From Nanobdellota archaeon (GTDB lineage: Archaea > Nanobdellota > Nanobdellia > Woesearchaeales > UBA9642), in assembly GCA_021813435.1 (NCBI GenBank), contig JAKAKR010000008.1, positions 62,001 through 126,000 of the forward strand: a stretch of 64,000 nucleotides of DNA, in the 5' to 3' direction. The stretch's first letter is position 1, and each line of letters starts with the position of its first letter. The notes below the pieces were generated by a model that was not told the DNA's origin, searched no databases, and worked only from the letters and a program-made list of their open reading frames with translations. Below, piece by piece: positions 56,393 through 64,000 of the stretch. Both the position numbers and the translations under genes were made by a program.

Positions 56393-57640
56393 TTATACTT
56401 TCTTGAATGTCTCTTTCCAGTTATATGCTATCATGAACAGCAGCAGTACAAGATTTGTCCCGAATAGCGTCCAGATAACATACTGCGCGCTCGTCGCAAA
56501 CAAGAGGATAAGGCTTGCCTCTACAATTGCGGCGATGAGAAATACTGCGATAAACCAATACTTCTTTACTGCAAGATCATACATCATATAGACTGACACT
56601 GTCGCAAGAAGAAAGAGCGCGAGGGCGTAGACTCCAAGATTTGCCATGACTGCATACGCGCTTCCGAACATGAGATGCGTGACTTCCTTATGGAATACTG
56701 CAACAGCAAGCGTGATTGCGCCTGCGCTGAGAACAACGACCTTGAGACTGTTGCGAAAGACCGCAAGTGCTGCACGGTTATCTCCGTTTCCATAATCTGC
56801 AATGATCTTGGGAAACATCACGGTTCCGACGGCAAATGCGATGCCGAAAACAATCTTTGCAATCATTCCTGCTGCAGCAAAAAATCCTGCTTCCTGCGCA
56901 GTAAAGATGTGTTTGACAAGAATAAGGTCCATGTTGCTCAGGAGTGCGATAAATAGGCATGCAACAAAGACCGGAAAGATGAATGCGTAGATCTCCTGCA
57001 GATCAAAGCGCGATGCCTTTGCGATATAATGGCTGCGCAGTACCTTGATGGAGAGAAATATCGCAAAAAGGCTCCCGACAGTCATTGCAAGAAGGATTGA
57101 TCGTATTCGCAGGCCAATGATGAGTGCAAGGATTGCAAGCGCAACGCGCAATGTCGCCTCTGTTACTTTATAGACTCCCCATTGTTTGAAATTCTGCAGC
57201 CCGCGTAGTATCCCTTCAATGATCGGGACCATGAAGCTTATCCAAATCAATAATCCAAAGACAATGATGACCTGATAGTCAGGGATGTTGAGAAATTCTG
57301 CAATGATCCTGCTGCAGAGGACCGTGATGACAAAAAACGCCATTCCCATCAGGAAGAAGAAGGTGAATGCCCAATTTGCAAGAAACCGCATCTTATCATA
57401 CTGTTCGCGGGTCTTATAGAATGAAATGAATCGTGTGACAATGAGCGCGATTGCGGCAAGTGCGACTAGAATGATGGAATTGATCGTGAGCAGTGTTTCA
57501 ATCTCCCCATATCCTTCAGGACCGAGCGTTCTGCTGATGATGATCTGGAAGACAATATTTAATACTGAAATGATTGTCGAGGCAAATCCGACCTGTTCAA
57601 CATTCTGGAGCAGATCCTGCGTATTGATGGCATTGATCAT
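56393..57640 (-). CDS. Polysaccharide flippase (Wzx/MATE-like)
   Basis: NVEQVGFASTIISVLNIVFQIIISRTLGPEGYGEIETLLTINSI and about 12 hydrophobic segments; start taken as MINAINTQD. Confidence 0.85.
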   Translation of the reverse strand: MINAINTQDLLQNVEQVGFASTIISVLNIVFQIIISRTLGPEGYGEIETLLTINSIILVALAAIALIVTRFISFYKTREQYDKMRFLANWAFTFFFLMGMAFFVITVLCSRIIAEFLNIPDYQVIIVFGLLIWISFMVPIIEGILRGLQNFKQWGVYKVTEATLRVALAILALIIGLRIRSILLAMTVGSLFAIFLSIKVLRSHYIAKASRFDLQEIYAFIFPVFVACLFIALLSNMDLILVKHIFTAQEAGFFAAAGMIAKIVFGIAFAVGTVMFPKIIADYGNGDNRAALAVFRNSLKVVVLSAGAITLAVAVFHKEVTHLMFGSAYAVMANLGVYALALFLLATVSVYMMYDLAVKKYWFIAVFLIAAIVEASLILLFATSAQYVIWTLFGTNLVLLLFMIAYNWKETFKKV

Positions 57641-57790
57641 CCCGTGGATGCCCTTCTTATCTTTTGCGCCGCGGCGTTCCGGATCCATGCTGCTTCTGAC
57701 CGAAGGGGATATAAATAGTTTACTATGCGCATACTATGCGCTGTTTGTACGCTGCCTGCTATTTGCGTTTTCTTTTTTGCATCGTAGTGT

Positions 57791-58147
57791 TCATCGTACT
57801 GACTCGTGATCAATATAGAAGCTGTAGATTCCCTCGACAAAGAGGAATGATGCAATGATTGCAGGCAGCGCCGCAATGAGGCCTTCAGGATAATTGGTAA
57901 ATCCGCTCGAAAAATAGATGAGCGCAGGCCACATCATGACAATGCACAGGATCCAGGATGTCGTGATGAACTGTTTAGTGATGTGCGCTGTGAGGATATT
58001 GACGACCTGTACGATGATGAGTCCGATTGCTGCGATAAGAACAATCGGGATCCCGATGATTTTTTCGATCTGCGTAATCCCGAATAAATTGAGAAACATA
58101 ATAGCGCCGAACGGCAGAAAGATAAATCCTACGATGGAGTCGATCAT
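57791..58147 (-). CDS. Small integral membrane protein
   Basis: Four hydrophobic segments in 118 aa. Confidence 0.55.
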   Translation of the reverse strand: MIDSIVGFIFLPFGAIMFLNLFGITQIEKIIGIPIVLIAAIGLIIVQVVNILTAHITKQFITTSWILCIVMMWPALIYFSSGFTNYPEGLIAALPAIIASFLFVEGIYSFYIDHESVR

Positions 58148-58168
58148 GGTGACCTTGTGGGCGTGCGG

Positions 58169-59035
58169 TTATTCAAAGATGATTGCTGCATAACTTACAG
58201 AATTCTTGTATGCTTCGTCTTCTTCAAGGTCTGCAGAGGTATAATATTGTTCGAGCCTAACTGCTGATTCTTTGAGATACTTGAGGAGTACGGCGATAGG
58301 ATATTCCCCGCAGATGGTCATATAATCATCCGTGCAATACTGCAGGAATCCTTTATCATCAAGTTTTTCGATGAACGCAATCGCTGCGCGGTCCTGCTCA
58401 TAGATTTTCTGCTTGACATCAGTCGAGAACGGGATGTGGTGATATGCGCGTCCATAATGCGTGAAATCCGAACTGATGATGACGACTGCTTTTTTGCCGG
58501 TTTCCATGATCGTCTCTTTCAAATCCAATGCGAGCCGCGCATGATCGATGTCCGGTCCCAGGATGATCGGGAGGATTTTGAGTTCGTGCATTTTGTCGTT
58601 TGTCGCGAATTGGAGAAATGGCACCTGCACTTCGATGCTATGCTCGGCTGTATGCGCTTCTTCATCAATACTCAATTCATCATTTTTTGCAAGGAGAAGC
58701 TTTGTAAATTCCTGGTCGACCCGTGCAAGCCCAAGTGGCGTCTCATACCCTTCAAGGGATACTGCGTTTTTGGTGTTGTGGTGGTTTGGTCCGATAATGA
58801 TATAGATGTCTGCGAATGCTGCCTCTGCAAGTTCTTTGTATGCCCATGCAGCGCAGGGTCCGGAATACTGGTATCCTGCGTGTGGCGCGATAATTGCTTG
58901 AATGCTTTTTGTCCGTTTGATAAGTGGCAATGCTCCTGGACCGCGTGGTCCTTCAAAGCATTCTGTGATCTGTTTTTGAAGCGCTTGTTCTCCTTGCGCA
59001 TAAAACTGTCCAGCAAACGTCGGTTTACGTACCAT
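58169..59035 (-). CDS. MEMO1 family protein (AmmeMemoRadiSam system protein B)
   Basis: VRKPTFAGQFYAQGEQALQKQI, IIAPHAGYQYSGPCAAWAYKEL, IIIGPNHHN, VVIISSDFTHYGRAY. Confidence 0.93.
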   Translation of the reverse strand: MVRKPTFAGQFYAQGEQALQKQITECFEGPRGPGALPLIKRTKSIQAIIAPHAGYQYSGPCAAWAYKELAEAAFADIYIIIGPNHHNTKNAVSLEGYETPLGLARVDQEFTKLLLAKNDELSIDEEAHTAEHSIEVQVPFLQFATNDKMHELKILPIILGPDIDHARLALDLKETIMETGKKAVVIISSDFTHYGRAYHHIPFSTDVKQKIYEQDRAAIAFIEKLDDKGFLQYCTDDYMTICGEYPIAVLLKYLKESAVRLEQYYTSADLEEDEAYKNSVSYAAIIFE

Positions 59036-59112
59036 AAGTATCACCCTTCTGTTTATAATCATACTAATAGGAGGCGTATTTATATGTTTTGCTGTTGCGC
59101 AACATCTCTTTC

Positions 59113-59550
59113 CTATGCAATGTGTAATCGTGTATTGTCTTGTTCTCGTTCGTGCGTTTCATAGAATTTCTTGAAATCCTTGATGATTGCTCTTCCACAC
59201 TCATTGATAGTCAGGAAAGCCTGCTCATTATTGATTGTAGTGCGCGTCCAGGCTTGAAGCGTATCCTTATACTGTTCGTGAGTGTCTATGCTTTTTCCTG
59301 TTCCTCCGTGCTGCATGAGTTCCTGTAGTTCACGCCAAACTGTATAGAAGAGGATTTTTGCGCGTATAGTATCATCCAGAGAGATTATAGTGTTACTTAC
59401 TTGCTGCTTGTAACTATCGAAATTCACATGTGCAAGGTACGCAGCATATGCTATGATGTATTTTTCTATCTTATAGGCATCCGGCGGCATAATGAGTCCT
59501 GCCATGCTTATTTCCACCGCTGCATGCTCGGCGATAATATCCTCAATCAT
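59113..59550 (-). CDS. Hypothetical protein
   Basis: 145-aa ORF between well-identified genes. Confidence 0.5.
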   Translation of the reverse strand: MIEDIIAEHAAVEISMAGLIMPPDAYKIEKYIIAYAAYLAHVNFDSYKQQVSNTIISLDDTIRAKILFYTVWRELQELMQHGGTGKSIDTHEQYKDTLQAWTRTTINNEQAFLTINECGRAIIKDFKKFYETHEREQDNTRLHIA

Positions 59551-59733
59551 GAGTTTTCGGAAAAAGCAGATTTTTATAAAGATTACCTAATAGTGCTCAA
59601 AATATAAACTCATACCGACTCATGCAGGTAGCAAACTACTTTTTTGGCTGTACTCGTATGTCGTTATTTTCAAAACCTTTAAATATCCTGTTATTCAGGA
59701 AAAGAAGCAAGAATCCTGTTTGTAGGTGATATT

Positions 59734-59952
59734 ATGGTTGATAAAAAAATTCTTCCCTTGGCAGCAATGGAGCGCGTGCTCAAGAAGGGCTCGCCGGATA
59801 TTAGGGTGAGCGATCCGGCTAAAGAAGTGATGCGCGATGTGCTCGAAGAATACGGTGTCAAGATCGCAAAGGCAGCTGCTGAGGCCGCGATCCATGCAGG
59901 CAGAAAAACTGTCAAGGCAGAAGACGTAAAGTTCGCATCAAAGCCGCAATAA
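59734..59952 (+). CDS. Archaeal histone
   Basis: LPLAAMERVLKKGSPDIRVSDPAKEVMRDVLEEYGVKIAKAAAEAAIHAGRKTVKAEDVKFA histone fold. Confidence 0.96.
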   Translation: MVDKKILPLAAMERVLKKGSPDIRVSDPAKEVMRDVLEEYGVKIAKAAAEAAIHAGRKTVKAEDVKFASKPQ

Positions 59953-59979
59953 TAGTATTTCTTTTATATTATTTTTTTT

Positions 59980-60396
59980 TTATCGCGAATAGAGATTCTC
60001 GACACTTTTGAGTGTTTTTTCAATGAACCAGTTCTTGTACTCTTGGAATGACCGGCGGCCGAGCGGTACGCGCGATTGATACTCGTTGTTTGATCCATTG
60101 ATATTCATTGAGATGACTCGTTCACGGGTGTTGACCATATACCACTCACTACCCCGCTGCGTGTAGACCTCAAGGCGCCATTCTTCATTGTTAAGTCCAC
60201 GCAATCGCCATACCTGGGCATCACTGGGCGCAGCAGGCTTTGCTGCAAGCATAGCCAATTCTTCTTCTAAGGCAGATATTGTGGTTTGGCTTTGATGTAC
60301 TAGCTTTCCTTGACTTGTTACCGCATATTGAGAATAATCGTGAGAATTATTTCCGGTGGTTTTACCTACAATTTTCTTATTGACGCTGTCGTTCAA
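59980..60396 (-). CDS. Hypothetical protein
   Basis: 138-aa ORF, protein-like composition. Confidence 0.55.
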   Translation of the reverse strand: MNDSVNKKIVGKTTGNNSHDYSQYAVTSQGKLVHQSQTTISALEEELAMLAAKPAAPSDAQVWRLRGLNNEEWRLEVYTQRGSEWYMVNTRERVISMNINGSNNEYQSRVPLGRRSFQEYKNWFIEKTLKSVENLYSR

Positions 60397-60584
60397 GTGT
60401 TTCGCCTATTGACTGCGCGTACAGTACTCTCGCGCGTGATCTCTCGTCATGGATGTCATCAATAAGAATCATTCTAGGATAAACTTATATTTAAACCTAT
60501 CTTTTTGGGCATTGAGGTAAAAACATATCTATTAAACTTCCTATAAACATATAAATGTCCTGCGTTCCTGTATGCTAGATACCT

Positions 60585-61187
60585 ATGAAACTCGTTATCG
60601 GATTGACTGGAACAATGAACTCAGGGAAGGGAACAATTGCCGAGTACATCGTTTCCAAGGAATTTGAGCATTTTATCCTTTCAGAAATCATCAAGGAAGA
60701 GACTAGCCAAAAGCACCTCCCGCTTACACGCGAAAACCTCCAGGATATTGGAGACATTCTTCGCAGGGAACATGGCTTAGGCGTTCTTGCAAAACTTGCG
60801 CTTGAACGTGCAAAGACTGATCGCATCCTTATCGATGGTATCCGCAACCCGGGCGAGATTGCATTTCTCAAACAGGTAAAAGACGTCTATTTTGTCCTTA
60901 TTGCTGTCGATGCTCCGCTTGCAGTGCGGTTTGCACGCGCAAAAGAGCGCAAATCCGCCAAAGACATTGTGGATTATGCAACATTTGTGCGGGATGACGC
61001 GCGCGACCGTGGCATAAACCAGCCAGAGAATGGACAACAGGTACAGGCATGCGTGGATGCTGCAAACTACCAGATCATCAATGATGGAAGGGCATTTGCG
61101 CCTATTGTAGATAGAATTCTGCAGGACATCTCACGTAAATACGAACATGCCTGCGCAGTGGCAGAGAAACAAACAATAAGTTCTTAG
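60585..61187 (+). CDS. P-loop nucleotide/dephospho-CoA kinase-like protein
   Basis: LVIGLTGTMNSGKGTIAEYI Walker A; ILIDGIRNPGEIAFL; VRFARAKERK. Confidence 0.7.
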   Translation: MKLVIGLTGTMNSGKGTIAEYIVSKEFEHFILSEIIKEETSQKHLPLTRENLQDIGDILRREHGLGVLAKLALERAKTDRILIDGIRNPGEIAFLKQVKDVYFVLIAVDAPLAVRFARAKERKSAKDIVDYATFVRDDARDRGINQPENGQQVQACVDAANYQIINDGRAFAPIVDRILQDISRKYEHACAVAEKQTISS

Positions 61188-62101
61188 ATCTTTACCTTCA
61201 TGAAATCATAGGCGACTTCAACATTTTGGAAGATATCACGCGCATCCTCAAGGACTTCTTCATCAGTCTTATAGCGCTGGGAGATATGTGTCAAGATCAA
61301 CTTCTTTGCGTTCGCATTGTTTGCGATAAATGCAGCCTGCTTTGCAGTCAGATGCTTATTGTTCTCTGCTTTTTCTTCAATAGTTGAGGCATAGCTTGCC
61401 TCGCAGACGAGTAAGTCAACATTCGTTGCCATCTTGATAGCATTCTCGCACACGCCAGTATCCATGATGACTGCCAGATGGATGCCTTTTTTGACAGTAG
61501 AGACTGCATCAGGATGGATTGTTTGCCCATTGACGGTTATCGCTTCTCCCTGCTGCAATTTCCCGATAAGTGGGCCAGTCGGTATCTTTAATTCATCAAT
61601 CTTTCTTGAATCAATCTTGCGCGTATCCTTTTCCACAAATCGGTATGCAAGGCAAGGTACGCCATGATCCATGAGCGCTGCCTGGATAATGAAATCTTCA
61701 GTATCAAGAATATCCATGATCTCAGTCTTGCGCAGGTGCAATTCATGCACTTCGATACGCAACCGGTTCTCAAAGATACAGGTCTGGAGCATGTGCTCGA
61801 TACGTTGCTCGGTCTCTGCAGGACCATAGATATGCAGGACCGGCGGCTCTTCATTCTGCACATTCTGGTTTCCTAAGGTCTGGATAAGGCCGATGAGTCC
61901 AGATACATGATCGCCATGCCAATGCGTGAGCAGGATATAATTGACCTTGTTCCGGTTGATCCCTGCAATATTCATCTGGCGCTGCGTACCCTCACCGCAA
62001 TCAATAAGGATCCCCTTATTCTTATAGCTCAAAAATATCCCTGATACATTGCGATCCTTTGTTGGCACCATGCAGCTTGTTCCTAAGAATGTGAGTTCCA
62101 T
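61184..62101 (-). CDS. rnz: Ribonuclease Z
   Basis: LTFLGTSCMVPTKDRNVSG, LIDCGEGTQRQM, LLTHWHGDHVSGLIGLI, LILTHISQRY. Confidence 0.96.
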   Translation of the reverse strand: MELTFLGTSCMVPTKDRNVSGIFLSYKNKGILIDCGEGTQRQMNIAGINRNKVNYILLTHWHGDHVSGLIGLIQTLGNQNVQNEEPPVLHIYGPAETEQRIEHMLQTCIFENRLRIEVHELHLRKTEIMDILDTEDFIIQAALMDHGVPCLAYRFVEKDTRKIDSRKIDELKIPTGPLIGKLQQGEAITVNGQTIHPDAVSTVKKGIHLAVIMDTGVCENAIKMATNVDLLVCEASYASTIEEKAENNKHLTAKQAAFIANNANAKKLILTHISQRYKTDEEVLEDARDIFQNVEVAYDFMKVKI

Positions 62102-62145
62102 GCCCTCTGGAGGGATGGATGGTTTATAAATTTTTACGCGAAATT

Positions 62146-63933
62146 TTATGTGAAATACCCTTCAATATTCTTCTTCATTTCTGCGATGCTGCGTGAACCT
62201 CTGATGGTTGCCGCAAGTTCTTTATCCGTAAATACTCCTTCAACCCAATTTGCAAAATCATTACGCCCCTGTTGCGTGTGATAATTGAATGTATCCAGAT
62301 CATTCTTTTCCAGATGCCGCGCCAGATCCTTGATAGAATGCAATACTTCGCCATTCTTGAGATAGAATGCCTTCTGTCCATCAATGATACGCTCAAAGAG
62401 TTCCTGTCGTTTCAGCGCAGTCGCGTTCTTTTGCAAGGTCGGCGCAGCCGGCCGTACAGGCGAATCTATTGCTGCGGCAGGCGATGTTTTGGGTACAGTG
62501 ATACTAACAGTGCTTGATGTTGTTGCGCTTGCTGTAGTTTGCGTGCTGATTTTTGTAAGAGGCGGAGCGATCGGTTTTGCAGTTTCTTTTGGTCTCTCAC
62601 TCTCTGCAACACTCTTTTTGTTCTCTATGGTATGTCCTTCTTTATTTTGCAGCACTGACGTATGTTTAATGAAATGTTCATGCTCTTGCGCGCTGATGAA
62701 ACCGCGTTGATGCAAGGTGTTAAGAATCGCAATCCGCTCGTCCTCACTAATCTTTGCTCTGCGCGCTTGTCTTTGGTGTATTCCTTGCGCCTGTCGCATC
62801 TTCCATGTCCTGAGATTTTCGCGGACCTTTGAGTAATACATCTCTTCCCTGCTCTTACGCAATAAGACTATGACTCCGATGCCGGCAAGAATGATGACAA
62901 TGATAAGGAACACATATTTCCAATTGTTGGTGACGATCTCAACAGGGATATGGAGCGGCTGCTCGACCAGATGATATTTCTCGTTAAGAATTGTGAATTG
63001 CACGTTTTTGGTCTGTGATTCAGTATCTGCAGATCCCTGTACAGTAAGCGTATAATACCCATTCTCAAGATTCGGAGGCAATCGCAGGGTCGTTGCAGTG
63101 ATCGTGTCATTGCTGCCGATAGTTTTTTCGCTGCTGCTCACTACCCTTCCATCAGGCGCGCGGACCGTGTACTTGAGCGTGATATTTTTTCCTGCAAGGA
63201 CATCTTTGAGTTGCGTCGTCGTATTCAGATAGAGTTCATTGTTGATTGCCTTGATATCAGTATTGACACTGACGTCAAAATCAATCTTTGGCTTTTTGAT
63301 CCCTGCAACATTGACCACAGTCGTGATATTTCTCGTGTACTCCTTTCCTGCAATTGACGTCGTGAGAACATATGTTCCTTCAGCGACACCGACAGTATTA
63401 AAGAAGAGCGTGATGTCCATGGTCTTTCCTGCAATGGCCTTTATACTATCAACATCACTATACACCAGCGTCTTGCGTTGCGTATACCCTTCAGGATAGA
63501 TGATGGTGATTGTATACGTTTCATCGGATTGTGCAGTAAGGTGAATGACCTTTGTACCAGTATCCCCTGAAGTCAGATCCATTTTGACGAGTGCGTCAGG
63601 AACAATGAAATACCCTTGCGGATACGTCGATGATGTTGATGATGGCGCCATCCCGCCCCCACCTCCACCTCCTGATCCGCCGCCCCCACCAGAGCTACTG
63701 CTTGATCCTCCGCTGCTTGGAGGACAGGCGATAGAAAGCGTCGGCATAGTGCGCGTATTCCCACATGCACTGGCATCAATACAGTCTCTGACGCCGCATG
63801 TTCCCTGCGAGTAATTCGTACAATACCATGCGGGAGTGCAGATATTGATCTGGATGTCAAATCCTCCGGCAAGAACCGGATGCGAAACAGTGAGCAGCGC
63901 CATAAATACTGCGCTTGCAAGAATGAGTGCCAC
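62146..63933 (-). CDS. Membrane-anchored surface protein with Gly-rich linker; 5' end may lie beyond the window
   Basis: Signal LILASAVFMALLTVSHPVLAGG, GGSSSSSGGGGGSGGGGGGG linker, TM YVFLIIVIILAGIGVIVLL; frame stays open from the GTG at 63933 to the window end. Confidence 0.7.
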   Translation of the reverse strand: MALILASAVFMALLTVSHPVLAGGFDIQINICTPAWYCTNYSQGTCGVRDCIDASACGNTRTMPTLSIACPPSSGGSSSSSGGGGGSGGGGGGGMAPSSTSSTYPQGYFIVPDALVKMDLTSGDTGTKVIHLTAQSDETYTITIIYPEGYTQRKTLVYSDVDSIKAIAGKTMDITLFFNTVGVAEGTYVLTTSIAGKEYTRNITTVVNVAGIKKPKIDFDVSVNTDIKAINNELYLNTTTQLKDVLAGKNITLKYTVRAPDGRVVSSSEKTIGSNDTITATTLRLPPNLENGYYTLTVQGSADTESQTKNVQFTILNEKYHLVEQPLHIPVEIVTNNWKYVFLIIVIILAGIGVIVLLRKSREEMYYSKVRENLRTWKMRQAQGIHQRQARRAKISEDERIAILNTLHQRGFISAQEHEHFIKHTSVLQNKEGHTIENKKSVAESERPKETAKPIAPPLTKISTQTTASATTSSTVSITVPKTSPAAAIDSPVRPAAPTLQKNATALKRQELFERIIDGQKAFYLKNGEVLHSIKDLARHLEKNDLDTFNYHTQQGRNDFANWVEGVFTDKELAATIRGSRSIAEMKKNIEGYFT

Positions 63934-64000
63934 TTCGACGAGTACATGTGGCGTACCTACTCCTGCACCTTGCAGGCGCGTGTTTGTGTAAGGTGGCGTT

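Noticed and set aside
63660-63720. G/C-rich repeat as a CRISPR or satellite
   Set aside because: Simple Gly/Ser codon run in a coding linker.
1-64000. CRISPR arrays, transposons, phage genes, rRNA/tRNA
   Set aside because: No repeat-spacer periodicity, transposase, integrase, capsid motif or tRNA cloverleaf found by reading the gaps; a tRNAscan/cmscan run could overturn this.

Overview
This window is archaeal chromosome, and the gene content suggests a DPANN or Woesearchaeota-like lineage (taxonomy is inference). It carries a dense information-processing block: tbp, mcm, an OB-fold ssDNA-binding protein, aIF2-beta, both PolD subunits, orc1/cdc6, RFC small subunit, pelota, pheS/pheT, a histone, RNase Z, and a truncated RNase P Rpp30 at the left edge that the ORF track misses. 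It also has a long surface/secretion region: a Cys-rich secreted operon at 20.5-26.3 kb, a type IV pilus-like locus at 28.5-39.9 kb with prepilin-like proteins, a VWA protein, an ATPase and two TadC-like proteins, and a tandem lipoprotein/membrane array at 40-47.5 kb. I found no tRNA, rRNA, CRISPR array, transposase or intein. The strongest non-coding signals are: (1) ORB-like motifs (TTCCAnnnGAAATAnnGG) around an extremely AT-rich segment upstream of orc1/cdc6, a candidate origin, with a second ORB-like cluster upstream of tbp; (2) two intergenic regions with long inverted repeats that could be structured RNAs, at about 42.48-42.61 kb and 29.05-29.18 kb; (3) a frameshifted gene remnant at 50.1-50.4 kb; (4) an SD-like GGGGGTT leader shared by tbp, mcm and two TrmB paralogs. 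The most notable single protein is an Arm/FmrO-like 16S rRNA methyltransferase next to pelota. All family assignments come from reading the sequence; no database search was run.
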